A stretch of 64,000 nt of DNA from Haematococcus lacustris (taxonomy: Eukaryota > Chlorophyta > Chlorophyceae > Chlamydomonadales > Haematococcaceae), in assembly GCA_030144725.1 (NCBI GenBank), contig JASKMD010000001.1, positions 3,217,015-3,281,014 on the forward strand. Reading direction: 5' to 3'. Both the position numbers and the translations under genes were made by a program. Shown here one piece after another: positions 22,491 to 33,474 of this stretch. The first letter of the stretch is position 1; each line of letters begins with the position of its first letter. The notes beneath the pieces were generated by a model. It had not been told where the DNA came from. It made no database searches and worked only from the letters and a program-made list of their open reading frames with translations.

Positions 22491-23211
22491 TGTAGTAGAT
22501 AATTGGCGGTCCGAGAGCATTATGCGAAAATAATGGACGAGGCCGAGGTGGCGCGGACATACATCCCGAGGCGCAGCCGAGGGATGTATGGTAGCAGAGC
22601 CGAGGACGAGACCATTAGTTCGCATAATGCGAGAGGTAACGGCGATTATCTGGTATATCTGAGGTTTCGCATTCCCGTAACCGCCACCGTTGACCAACAC
22701 TGTATGCAACCGCTAGACACAGCCGCTAGACACAGCCAGGCAAAGGCTCCCCCGAAACGTATTGCGAGAAGCGTGCTTGCCGCTCGACCAATATCAAAAA
22801 GTGCACTTGCCGCTCGACCATTATGTTTTGCCGCTCGACCATTATGCTTTGCCGCTCGACCATTATGTTTTGCCGGTCGCCAGCCTGGCAGTTATAAGTA
22901 TACATGCCAGCCAGGTAGCACGTCCGCTAAGCTATCGCGTAGAGTCGCTTGAGCAACGTAGAGGTAGCAATAGAGGTAGCTGTATACCCGTCCCACGTTG
23001 ACCGCCCCTATCCCACGTTGACCAGCACTACGAACAACGCATTCGCAACGCAGTTGCTGGACCAACGCTCTCGTTTGCCGCACGAGCATTATCAAAAAGT
23101 GCACTTTGCCGCTCGACCATTATCAAAAAGTGCACTTGCCGCTCGACCATTATCATTTGCCGCTCGACCATTATGTTTTGCCGGTCGCCAGCCTGGCAGT
23201 TATAAGTAGCT
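22491..23211. mobile_element. Family X repeat, partial copy (copy B)
   Basis: Identical to 17231-17950 apart from one substitution, carried in the second tandem copy. Confidence 0.55.
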
Positions 23212-23882
23212 CGGCTTAAGCGGCTTGCACGACTTGCCGACAGCCTCATCTAGCCATTCCTTACCCCATTGAGGGCTTTATTCTACCCGACTGCTTTGCA
23301 CGCCATCGCGGCTTGCACAGCTTGTGCGGCTTGCACGACTTGCGCGGCCACTGACGTGTGACCGATTCAAAAGGAGGTCAAGATGAGGTCAACCACAGTC
23401 AAGTCGACAGAGACCGCCGCACAGCCAGACAACCGCACAGCCCGACAGCCGCACAGCCAGGCAGCCACGTTGGAAAATGCTACTCAATTGTCAGGAGGCC
23501 GCAAGTCAGCTTCAGCTATCACATGCGGCAGCCACGCAGCAGCGAGCAGTGGCGCCCCTGCAACATCTAGCGAGATAGCACAGTTAGCCACTGGGAGCTA
23601 ATTGACCAAAGCTGCACCGTACTTCGAGCCTCAGCCATCTCGTTACCAATGCCACCTCCCTGTTCTGGTCGTGTCTCTGTGGCAAGCCGTGGCGTCCACC
23701 CTGGCTATTGGCAGCCCAAACGGTTCGCTCCAGTGCCCGCATCTACCACATGGTCAACCCATTGCCAATGTCAACGTAGCAACAGATGCAAGTATGCCAG
23801 CGGCACACGCGCAGGAGGAAATCGTTGTCAATGGTCAAGGTGGTGGCGGCCGGCTTGCTTAATCACAGCCCTTAATCACAGC

Positions 23883-24400
23883 TCTTGCGACTCAAGACGC
23901 TACTATCTTTGCAGTTCCGACGCTCAACGACAAGAAGTTCCCCACTACGGGGACAAACGCAACAACCGAGCAGGTGAGAATTGCAAGTGGTGTTGCAGCA
24001 ACACCGTGGTAGCATGTGTAGTAGCGGAAATGCTGAGCAGCCTATATATGTTGCAATACATGTTGCAACATGTGCTCACGTGCTGTAATCTGTACCCGTG
24101 CAGTTGGAGGTTCATCCCAACTCTACCATCAGACCCTTCTGCGCGCGTTCGTCATTTCCATGACGCCTACTACAGGAGGCCCAAGCTGCTGTGTGGTGCT
24201 ATGTGCATGTTTGTGCCAAGTGAGTGCTGCGCTCTCTGTCACCATTACAACACCTTGCCCACCACGTGTCCCGTGCACTGCTCTGCCACCACTTGCTGAT
24301 GCTTGCTCACATGTTGCTCTATTGCACAGATGCACACCAAGAGCAAGTCTAACGCCACATCACTCATGTTGCGCATCACCAACCAGCGCAATCCCGCTGC
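23883..24400 (+). CDS. Exon-like segments of the unrecognised gene (copy B)
   Basis: Same exon-like segments as copy A. Here the third one continues MHTKSKSNATSLMLRITNQR and NPAAAAAA into the triplet satellite, which is probably the ancestral arrangement, because the same LRITNQRNP sequence starts the next repeat block at 29798. Confidence 0.3.
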
Positions 24401-25152
24401 TGCTGCTGCTGCCATCGCTGCTGCTGTTGCCGGTGTTGCCGCTGCTGTCGCTGCTGCCAGTGTTGCCGCTGTAGCCACTGCCGCTGCTGCTGTTGCTGCT
24501 GAAGCTGCTGCAGCTTCTGCTGCTGCCAGTGTTGCCGTTGTTGCCCCTGATGCCACTGCTGTTGCTGCTGTTGCTGCTGCCGCGCGAGTTGCTGCTGCTG
24601 CTGCCGGTGTTGCCGCTGCTGCCGGTGTTGCCGCTGTTGTCGCTGCTGCCAGTGTTGCCGCTGTAGCCACTGCCGTTGCTGCTGTTGCTGCTGAAGCTGC
24701 TGCAGCTTCTGCAGCTTCTGCTGCTGCCAGTGTTGCCGTTGTTGCCCCTGCTGCCACTGCTGTTGCTGCTGCTGCTGCTGCCGCGCGAGTTGCTGCTGCT
24801 GCTGCCGGTGTTGCCGCTGCTGCCGGTGTTGCCGCTGTTGTCGCTGCTGCCAGTGTTGCCGCTGTAGCCACTGCTGCTGATGCTGCTGTTGCTGCTGAAG
24901 CTGCTGCAGCTTCTGCTGCTGCCAGTGTTGCCGTTGTTGCCCCTGCTGCCACTGCTGTTGCTGCTGCTGCTGCTGCCGCGCGAGTTGCTGCTGCTGCTGC
25001 CGGTGTTGCCGCTGCTGCCGCTGTTGTCGCTGCTGCCAGTGTTGCCGCTGTTGCCACTGTTGCTGCTGCCGCTGATGCTGATGATGCTGCTGCTGCAGCT
25101 TCTGCTCCTGCCAGTGTTGCCGTTGTTGCCCTGCTGCCACTGCTGCTGCCGG
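24397..25152. repeat. CTG-rich higher-order satellite, about 3.5 units of ~200 bp
   Basis: GTAGCCACTG recurs at 24471, 24663 and 24864 (periods 192 and 201). Units contain CCAGTGTTGCCG, GAAGCTGCTGCAGCTTCTGC and TGCCGCGCGAGTTGC. All frames read low complexity (polyAla/Val, polyLeu or Gln-rich), so a coding role cannot be judged from openness. Confidence 0.85.
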
Positions 25153-25274
25153 TGCTATGTTCTATGCTATGTCCTTCTATGTCCTAAACAGCCCGCAGGC
25201 AGTCTCCGCTCCTATCGGGGGCTTCAACGCGCCATGTTCAATACAGCCTGGCCCTAGTCATGCGGCCCCTGTAC

Positions 25275-25433
25275 CCTTCCCCCGCCCCATGGCCATACGT
25301 TCCCCAGGGAGTCTGCCCTGATGCCATGGCCTTCCTCTCTGCCAATGAGCAGCTGTGTGTGCCAGCACCAGGGCATGTTGCATTCATGCTTGGCTTCATG
25401 CTTGGCTTGGCATTGGAATGGTGCAGCGATTGA
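25275..25433 (+). pseudogene. Short coding-like relic (repeated at 30906-31064)
   Basis: Plus-strand frame reads PWPYVPQGVCPDAMAFLSAN then EQLCVPAPGHVAFMLGF up to a TGA. The composition is protein-like and follows a second frame with SPQAVSAPIGGFNAP just upstream, suggesting a frameshifted remnant. No family recognised. Confidence 0.25.
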
Positions 25434-25670
25434 TTTCTTTCTTTCATTTCGTGCAACTCGCTAGGCCATCGACGTCTGCAGGGTCACATTAGCATCAGGC
25501 CATCACGTTTTTGTAAGCGTGCGATTGTAAGCTCTGAGTACCGGCGCGGTTGACCCCTTATTATGCCCCTATTATGCCTCCATTATGAGAAAATAAGGAC
25601 GCCTATATTTTTCCCTATACCTCAGATATGATATGCTAATACGCACCATTTTCCCCCGTTTCGCCCTGAT

Positions 25671-25951
25671 GCCTCCTTGGTGGCCCCGAACCTGAAGCGC
25701 ACTTCGACGAGGCACGTAGTGCGGTTGACGGTCGCTGAGCTGCTGCCCAATCCCGGCAAATTTCATAAGAAGGTTCAAATAATCTTTGAATTTGGCCTGT
25801 TTTCAGAAAAAGGTCCTGAAACAACGCCAAATTCAAAGATAGTTTGAACCTTCTTATGAAATTTGCCGGGATTGGGCAGCAGCTCAGCGACCGCCAACCG
25901 CACTACGTGCCTCGTCGAAGTGCGCTTCAGGTTCAGGGCCACCAAGGAGGC
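25671..25951. repeat. Long hairpin: 126-bp inverted arms, 29-bp loop
   Basis: 25671-25796 pairs with 25826-25951 with only a few mismatches. Arms begin GCCTCCTTGGTGGCCC and include CACGTAGTGCGGTTG and GGCAAATTTCATAAGAAGG. A third, diverged arm lies in direct orientation at about 26096-26235, just before the PIF/Harbinger-like TIR. Looks like a foldback or MITE-type element. Confidence 0.9.
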
Positions 25952-26289
25952 GTTGAGGCGCAGTAGCTTGCGCACACACTTTTTGAAGTTACTCGATTTA
26001 TCTACGAGCAAGGGTCCTTCGGTGCCCACGTGCGGGGGTCCTCGAAGTAATTACAAGTAACTTAAAAAAGAGTGTTAGCAATCTACCGCGCCTCAACGCC
26101 TCCTTGAGGGCCCCGAATCTGAAGCGCACTACGACGTAGCACGTAGTGCGGTTGGTGGTCGCTAAGCTGCTGCCCAACCCCGGCAAATTTCATAAGAAGG
26201 TTCAAACTATCTTTGAATTTTACGTGTTTTCAGAAAAAGGTCCCCTATTCGCGAAACTTTTGGTATTCTATTTTTCTCAGATTCTCTGC

Positions 26290-26910
26290 GTTTAGGGAGG
26301 TTGAGGGCAACCACCCGTGGCCTGCTGTGCCTGCGACTGCGGCTGTGACTGCGACTGCGGCTGGTCTGGCTAGCGACAGCGAGGACAGCGAGGATGAATA
26401 TCAATTTCGACGTCGGCGTAGGCTGGAGGACGAAGACGCTGATGCGGACGCGGCCTTCCTCCTGCTGGGAGGGGAGGCCCGCGGAGGGTAGGTGCACTGC
26501 TGGGCGGGGGTAGTGCGGCACCTAGTGCGGGGTTACGGAAAGCATCTCATTCTTGCTGCAGGAGGGACATTAGGCCTCAATCTCACGATTGGTACAAGAC
26601 CGTCCTTAAAGCACGAAGCGACAATGGCCAGAGGCTGTGCGGCGACAGCCACTACATTACCGCCTTTATAATGGGGCGTGCCACCTTTGATTGGCTCAAG
26701 GCTCAGCTACGCCCCCACATCAAGACCAAGCGGCTCACTGCAGGGCAGCGACTTGCCTTGGCCCTCAGATATCTGGCTTCAGGTGCCACAATGCATGTCG
26801 TTGCTGATGACATGGGTCGAGGGCATGCCACGGTGCATGACGCAGTGCACGTTGTCCAAGAGAAGCACTGGAACACGTTTCTCACTTGTGGACCTTGGCA
26901 TGCTCTTCGA
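26290..26910 (+). pseudogene. PIF/Harbinger transposase N-terminal fragment (repeated at 31921-32541)
   Basis: Exon 1 ends at 26487 after an acidic/basic stretch (DSEDSEDEYQFRRRRRLED) with a GTAGGT donor. Exon 2 (26562-26910) joins in phase and reads RDIRPQSHDWYKTVLKARSD, then ATFDWLKAQLRPHIKTKRL, LTAGQRLALALRYLASGA and MHVVADDMGRGHATVHDAV up to a GTAAGC donor. The last part is the helix-turn-helix region that precedes the DDE nuclease domain in HARBI1-like proteins. No downstream exon with the DDE triad is present. Family assignment is from remembered motif style. Confidence 0.6.
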
Positions 26911-27044
26911 GTAAGCCTACAAGGTACAATGAGCAATGCACATTTAGCAGTCATGCAATGCACAATGCACCCTAGGGCACAATGCACAATGCACACAGCA
27001 TCGGTCACCCTACCCGCCATGATTCTCCTTGCCAGCAGAAGGAG

Positions 27045-27467
27045 TTAGGATGGCCTTGGAGGTGGTGGGTTGTAAGTTGCCCGGGGCAAGCGGGGTGCGG
27101 GGTGTAAGCGGGATGGCAAGGAGAGGGCTGCCACTAGCTGCAAGGAGAGGGCTGCCATTAGCTGCAAGGACAGGGCTGCCATCAGCACCAGCGACAAGCG
27201 CCAAATGAGATCACAGCGCCTGCGGTTGCGCTTGAGCCCGTGCATGCGCTTGAAGCTGCGCCTGCGCTTGACAGATGCTGCGCTCGACACATGCTGTGCC
27301 GCTGGCAGCGTTTGCAGCGCTTGGACGTAGAGGGCGACTAAACGGGCTTGCTCCTCGCCCCCAACGGTGGACAGATTAAAGCCTACCGAAGCAAACGCTC
27401 GTGCAGCCAGCTCCGTGAGGTGGGACATCGAGAGTATCTCAACGACCCAACCCCCGAGCAAGTTCAA
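27045..27467 (-). pseudogene. Second ORF of the PIF/Harbinger-like element (repeated at 32676-33098)
   Basis: Minus-strand frame reading HLTELAARAFASVGFNL then VGGEEQARLVALYVQALQT and a basic tract (KRRRSFKRMHGLKRNRRR). The C-terminal part runs through a 27-bp tandem repeat (27115-27180). Autonomous PIF/Harbinger elements often carry a second DNA-binding protein, but a Myb/SANT domain is not visible here. Confidence 0.3.
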
Positions 27468-27843
27468 GTTTACTCGGGTCGTTTTCTAAGGGCCTAAGTA
27501 AAATTTTGGCGGTTGACGGTTTGGCGGTTGACGGCGCGAGTGACGGCTTCTAATAGCGTGTATTTGCAACGTTGAGACACTCCCCGGGCAGAAGCTGGTA
27601 CACTGGAGAATCGTGTATGATTAACAATCGCATCGGTGCAGCCAGTCGGCGGGGCGGCCAAAAAGTGCAGCGGTTGGGGCGGCCAAAAAGTTTCGCGAAT
27701 AGGGCCGTAATTACACGCGTAATTCTGTAACTTTGTAGCTTTGTAATGACATGGTTGTCCTCAGGGAAATCGTGTAATCACATGACCGCAAGTAATTACG
27801 TAATTACAGACACGCGCAGCAGGCCGTCGGCTATCGTCGCAAC

Positions 27844-28700
27844 ATGTCGGAGGCTTCTCAACATTTCAATAAGCGGATGGCCTCAGGGCTGAAAGGCACA
27901 TCGCTTCCTTCACCACTGTTGCCTAGTGGACTTGGAGGCTCATCCATGAAGAGGCACAAGACTCAGACGAAGTCGGCGTGGGTGATGGAACAGCTGACGG
28001 CCGTCACAACATCAACAAGCGACCCCGGCGAGACTGACGGCCATGTCAACGGCGTTCTACGGTATTCTTGCAATCATTGCAACAAGGAGGATTTGGCGAG
28101 CAGTAACAAGGACCGGCTTAAGAGACATCTCTTGCACTGCACCAGGTTTCTGGCCAGCACGCAGGCATTGAACATCGCCAAGACCTTCCCAGAACTCGCG
28201 GCAGCCATTGAAGCGTATACGCAAGAGAACGAGGATGTTGTGACCACCCTGAGCAGCAAGTCGACAGCTCGCGCAGGTGACCATCACCTCTGGACCAGGA
28301 TGTGTTAGGAGGGTGCAATAATACTTGACTATTGTTTATGTTCTGTGCACATTACAGGCAATGTTGTTGTGGTGGATAAAGGACGCTTTGCCAACGACCT
28401 GGTGAAGCTAATTGTAGACTGCAATCCCCCCTTCAACATCGTGGACAACCCATCGTTCAAGACCTTCTTGGCTACCTGGGTGCCTGCAATGCCTGTCCCC
28501 TCTCGTGACCAGGTGCACTTTCACCACCTCCCAGACCCCTCCTACCTCCACCACCTCCCACCACCTCCCAAGCACCACCCAGCCCACCACCTCTCAAGCC
28601 CTGCCCGGCCCTGCCCGGCCCGGCCCAGGTTAGCAGAATCCTTGATGACTTATGTCTTGACCCTTCCCCCCTACACTTTGGTTTACGTTGTAGCTCTGCT
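27844..28700 (+). pseudogene. hAT transposase 5' half with BED-type zinc finger, block 1
   Basis: Exon 1 (27844-28276) starts MSEASQHFNKRMASG and holds CNHCNKEDL plus RLKRHLLHC, a C2HC arrangement typical of BED fingers at the N-terminus of hAT transposases. Exon 2 (28358-28512) joins in phase and reads VVVVDKGRFANDLVKLIV, PPFNIVDNPSFKTFLATW and VPAMPVPSRDQ, the conserved hAT segment before the catalytic core. Exon 3 starts at 28629 (VSRILDDLCLDPSPLHFG) and is lost near 28700. The catalytic and dimerisation domains are missing here. Confidence 0.75.
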
Positions 28701-28874
28701 GTCCTCATCACTGAATCATTGAATACAACATACCAATACTCGTGATTTGTATGAGTAATAATCACACAAACAACGACCCCCGCCAGTAAAAGTGGAAGTG
28801 CAGCTGACGCAACTCATGCACCACCATCACCCCTGCCATGCATCTTTGTGGTGCCTTAGGCAAGGTATTAAGAT

Positions 28875-28970
28875 CAGTGATGCGGCATTACAAAGTTACT
28901 TACTTACTTACTTACTTACTTACGCCGTGTAGTTACATGTAGATTACATGTAATTACAAGAGAATTACAA
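28875..28970 (+). repeat. hAT-type terminus with (ACTT)6 (repeated at 34506-34601)
   Basis: CAGTGATGCGGCATTACAAAG closely matches the inverted terminus at 58571 (CAGTGATGCAGAATTACATG on the minus strand). It is followed by (ACTT)n and several TAATTAC/ATGTAATTAC words, a subterminal pattern also seen next to the BED exon. The right-arm equivalent lies at 57364 on the minus strand. It marks the start of a second, otherwise unidentified hAT-related element. Confidence 0.5.
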
Positions 28971-29297
28971 CCCGCTTTTCTCCCCACTGGCTCCTTTTCT
29001 TCAGCCGACATTGTGAGAGTTGTGTAGGGTCATCCTTAGACAACCTTTAATGACACCAGGAGCCTTGATAGAAGAACTACCGTCCCTGTATAGGGTCCCA
29101 CCAGTACTAGCCCTGTGCAGGGTCCTACCGACTTGTAGGTGTGGCAGCTTTGAGGGGATACTTGCACAAGCAACTACACAAGTCAACACCACACAATACA
29201 ACACCACACCAAGTCACCACAACACCAAGTCACCACAAGTCAACACCACACCACACCACACCACACCACACCGCGCTGGGCGGGGCGTGGCGTGGCG

Positions 29298-29797
29298 NNN
29301 NNNNNNNNNNNNNNNNNNNNNNNNNNNNNNNNNNNNNNNNNNNNNNNNNNNNNNNNNNNNNNNNNNNNNNNNNNNNNNNNNNNNNNNNNNNNNNNNNNNN
29401 NNNNNNNNNNNNNNNNNNNNNNNNNNNNNNNNNNNNNNNNNNNNNNNNNNNNNNNNNNNNNNNNNNNNNNNNNNNNNNNNNNNNNNNNNNNNNNNNNNNN
29501 NNNNNNNNNNNNNNNNNNNNNNNNNNNNNNNNNNNNNNNNNNNNNNNNNNNNNNNNNNNNNNNNNNNNNNNNNNNNNNNNNNNNNNNNNNNNNNNNNNNN
29601 NNNNNNNNNNNNNNNNNNNNNNNNNNNNNNNNNNNNNNNNNNNNNNNNNNNNNNNNNNNNNNNNNNNNNNNNNNNNNNNNNNNNNNNNNNNNNNNNNNNN
29701 NNNNNNNNNNNNNNNNNNNNNNNNNNNNNNNNNNNNNNNNNNNNNNNNNNNNNNNNNNNNNNNNNNNNNNNNNNNNNNNNNNNNNNNNNNNNNNNNN
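29298..29797. other. Assembly gap, exactly 500 N
   Basis: The gap begins inside a pentanucleotide array (CGTGGCG). In block 2 the corresponding position opens into about 1.5 kb of GGGGC/GGGGT repeat. A round 500 suggests a placeholder, so the true distance is unknown. Confidence 1.
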
Positions 29798-29824
29798 TGT
29801 TGCGCATCACCAACCAGCGCAATC

Positions 29825-30785
29825 CCGCTGCTGCTGCTGCTGCCATCGCTGCTGCTGTTGCCGGTGTTGCCGCTGCTGTCGCTGCTGCCAGTGTTGCCGC
29901 TGTAGCCACTGCCGCTTGCTGCTGCTGATGCTGCTGCAGCTTCTGCTGCTGCCAGTGTTGCCGTTGTTGCCCCTGCTGTTGTTGCTGCTGCTGCTGCCGC
30001 CGCGCGCGCTGCTGCTGCTGCTGCCACCGCTGCTGCAGCTGCCGGTGTTGCCGCTGCTGCCGGTGTTGTCGCTGCTGCCAGTGTTGCCGCTGTAGCCACT
30101 GCCGCTGCTGCTGCTGCCGCTGATGCTGTTGATGCTGCTGCAGCTTCTGCTGCTGCCAGTGTTGCCGTTGTTGCCCCTGCTGCCACTGCTGCCACCACTG
30201 CTGCTGCTGCCGCGCGAGCTGCTGCTGCTGCCGCGCGAGCTGCTGCTGCTGCTGCCGATGTTGCCGCTGCTATCGCTGCTGCCAGTGTTGCCGCTGTAGC
30301 CACTGCCGCTGCTGCTGATGCTGCTGAAGCTGCTGCAGCTTCTGCAGCTTCTGCTGCTGCCAGTGTTGCCGTTGTTGCCCCTGCTGCCACTGCTGTTGCT
30401 GCTGCTGCTGCTGCCGCGCGAGTTGCTGCTGCTGCTGCCGGTGTTGCCGCTGCTGCCGGTGTTGCCGCTGTTGTCGCTGCTGCCAGTGTTGCCGCTGTAG
30501 CCACTGCTGCTGATGCTGCTGTTGCTGCTGAAGCTGCTGCAGCTTCTGCTGCTGCCAGTGTTGCCGTTGTTGCTGCTGCTGCCGCTGATGCTGCTGCTGC
30601 TGCTGCCGCGCGAGTTGCTGCTGCTGCTGCCGGTGTTGCCGCTGCTGCCGCTGTTGTCGCTGCTGCCAGTGTTGCCGCTGTTGCCACTGTTGCTGCTGCC
30701 GCTGATGCTGATGATGCTGCTGCTGCAGCTTCTGCTCCTGCCAGTGTTGCCGTTGTTGCCACTGCTGCCACTGCTGCTGCCGGTG
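29825..30785. repeat. CTG-rich higher-order satellite, block 2 (one unit longer)
   Basis: Same satellite as 24397-25152 with one additional ~200-bp unit and local rearrangement (two adjacent GCCGCGCGAGCTGC sites at about 30210-30240). Confidence 0.85.
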
Positions 30786-31301
30786 CTATGTTCTATGCTA
30801 TGTCCTTCTATGTCCTAAACAGCCCGCAGGCAGTCTCCGCTCCTATCGGGGGCTTCAACGCGCCATGTTCAATACAGCCTGGCCCTAGTCATGCGGCCCC
30901 TGTACCCTTCCCCCGCCCCATGGCCATACGTTCCCCAGGGAGTCTGCCCTGATGCCATGGCCTTCCTCTCTGCCAATGAGCAGCTGTGTGTGCCAGCACC
31001 AGGGCATGTTGCATTCATGCTTGGCTTCATGCTTGGCTTGGCATTGGAATGGTGCAGCGATTGATTTCTTTCTTTCATTTCGTGCAACTCGCTAGGCCAT
31101 CGACGTCTGCAGGGTCACATTAGCATCAGGCCATCACGTTTTTGTAAGCGTGCGATTGTAAGCTCTGAGTACCGGCGCGGTTGACCCCTTATTATGCCCC
31201 TATTATGCCTCCATTATGAGAAAATAAGGACGCCTATATTTTTCCCTATACCTCAGATATGATATGCTAATACGCACCATTTTCCCCCGTTTCGCCCTGA
31301 T

Positions 31302-31582
31302 GCCTCCTTGGTGGCCCCGAACCTGAAGCGCACTTCGACGAGGCACGTAGTGCGGTTGACGGTCGCTGAGCTGCTGCCCAATCCCGGCAAATTTCATAAG
31401 AAGGTTCAAATAATCTTTGAATTTGGCCTGTTTTCAGAAAAAGGTCCTGAAACAACGCCAAATTCAAAGATAGTTTGAACCTTCTTATGAAATTTGCCGG
31501 GATTGGGCAGCAGCTCAGCGACCGCCAACCGCACTACGTGCCTCGTCGAAGTGCGCTTCAGGTTCAGGGCCACCAAGGAGGC
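31302..31582. repeat. Long hairpin, block 2 copy
   Basis: Same 126-bp inverted arms, carried in the second tandem block (offset 5631). Confidence 0.9.
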
Positions 31583-31869
31583 GTTGAGGCGCAGTAGCTT
31601 GCGCACACACTTTTTGAAGTTACTCGATTTATCTACGAGCAAGGGTCCTTCGGTGCCCACGTGCGGGGGTCCTCGAAGTAATTACAAGTAACTTAAAAAA
31701 GAGTGTTAGCAATCTACCGCGCCTCAACGCCTCCTTGAGGGCCCCGAATCTGAAGCGCACTACGACGTAGCACGTAGTGCGGTTGGTGGTCGCTAAGCTG
31801 CTGCCCAACCCCGGCAAATTTCATAAGAAGGTTCAAACTATCTTTGAATTTTACGTGTTTTCAGAAAAA

Positions 31870-33337
31870 GGTCCCCTATTCGCGAAACTTTTGGTATTCT
31901 ATTTTTCTCAGATTCTCTGCGTTTAGGGAGGTTGAGGGCAACCACCCGTGGCCTGCTGTGCCTGCGACTGCGGCTGTGACTGCGACTGCGGCTGGTCTGG
32001 CTAGCGACAGCGAGGACAGCGAGGATGAATATCAATTTCGACGTCGGCGTAGGCTGGAGGACGAAGACGCTGATGCGGACGCGGCCTTCCTCCTGCTGGG
32101 AGGGGAGGCCCGCGGAGGGTAGGTGCACTGCTGGGCGGGGGTAGTGCGGCACCTAGTGCGGGGTTACGGAAAGCATCTCATTCTTGCTGCAGGAGGGACA
32201 TTAGGCCTCAATCTCACGATTGGTACAAGACCGTCCTTAAAGCACGAAGCGACAATGGCCAGAGGCTGTGCGGCGACAGCCACTACATTACCGCCTTTAT
32301 AATGGGGCGTGCCACCTTTGATTGGCTCAAGGCTCAGCTACGCCCCCACATCAAGACCAAGCGGCTCACTGCAGGGCAGCGACTTGCCTTGGCCCTCAGA
32401 TATCTGGCTTCAGGTGCCACAATGCATGTCGTTGCTGATGACATGGGTCGAGGGCATGCCACGGTGCATGACGCAGTGCACGTTGTCCAAGAGAAGCACT
32501 GGAACACGTTTCTCACTTGTGGACCTTGGCATGCTCTTCGAGTAAGCCTACAAGGTACAATGAGCAATGCACATTTAGCAGTCATGCAATGCACAATGCA
32601 CCCTAGGGCACAATGCACAATGCACACAGCATCGGTCACCCTACCCGCCATGATTCTCCTTGCCAGCAGAAGGAGTTAGGATGGCCTTGGAGGTGGTGGG
32701 TTGTAAGTTGCCCGGGGCAAGCGGGGTGCGGGGTGTAAGCGGGATGGCAAGGAGAGGGCTGCCACTAGCTGCAAGGAGAGGGCTGCCATTAGCTGCAAGG
32801 ACAGGGCTGCCATCAGCACCAGCGACAAGCGCCAAATGAGATCACAGCGCCTGCGGTTGCGCTTGAGCCCGTGCATGCGCTTGAAGCTGCGCCTGCGCTT
32901 GACAGATGCTGCGCTCGACACATGCTGTGCCGCTGGCAGCGTTTGCAGCGCTTGGACGTAGAGGGCGACTAAACGGGCTTGCTCCTCGCCCCCAACGGTG
33001 GACAGATTAAAGCCTACCGAAGCAAACGCTCGTGCAGCCAGCTCCGTGAGGTGGGACATCGAGAGTATCTCAACGACCCAACCCCCGAGCAAGTTCAAGT
33101 TTACTCGGGTCGTTTTCTAAGGGCCTAAGTAAAATTTTGGCGGTTGACGGTTTGGCGGTTGACGGCGCGAGTGACGGCTTCTAATAGCGTGTATTTGCAA
33201 CGTTGAGACACTCCCCGGGCAGAAGCTGGTACACTGGAGAATCGTGTATGATTAACAATCGCATCGGTGCAGCCAGTCGGCGGGGCGGCCAAAAAGTGCA
33301 GCGGTTGGGGCGGCCAAAAAGTTTCGCGAATAGGGCC
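31870..33337. mobile_element. PIF/Harbinger-like element, block 2
   Basis: Same element, offset 5631. Its right end (33337) is exactly where the left palindrome arm stops matching the right arm, so the right arm lacks this element. Confidence 0.65.
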
Positions 33338-33474
33338 GTAATTACACGCGTAATTCTGTAACTTTGTAGCTTTGTAATGACATGGTTGTCCTCAGGGAAA
33401 TCGTGTAATCACATGACCGCAAGTAATTACGTAATTACAGACACGCGCAGCAGGCCGTCGGCTATCGTCGCAAC

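Larger units (their letters stand above)
19107..24367. repeat. 5.26-kb tandem duplication, copy B
   Basis: Second copy, head to tail with copy A. It begins with the duplicated last exon of the ciliary-type gene (19107-19257, unchanged, same TGA) and ends at CTCATG before the CTG-rich satellite. The very low divergence implies a recent event or an assembly duplicate. Confidence 0.95.
26239..27706. mobile_element. PIF/Harbinger-like element, block 1
   Basis: Inverted ends GGTCCCCTATTCGCGAAAC (from 26239) and, on the minus strand from 27706, GGCCCTATTCGCGAAAC. The element is about 1.47 kb, with a transposase N-terminal fragment on the plus strand and a second frame on the minus strand. No catalytic DDE exon is present, so it is internally deleted. 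The expected 3-base target duplication was not seen. Confidence 0.65.
24367..29297. repeat. Second tandem duplication, block 1
   Basis: Matches 29798-34928 with an offset of 5431 bases at the start and 5631 after the satellite; the 200-base difference is one extra satellite unit in block 2. From about 25150 to 29297 the two look essentially identical. Block 1 ends where the GTGGC/GGGGC array begins, at the N gap. Confidence 0.95.

Noticed and set aside
24303..25187. 294-residue polyAla/Val protein (and polyGln protein on the other strand)
   Set aside because: Generated by the CTG-rich satellite; openness alone is not evidence, and the strands give equally long frames.
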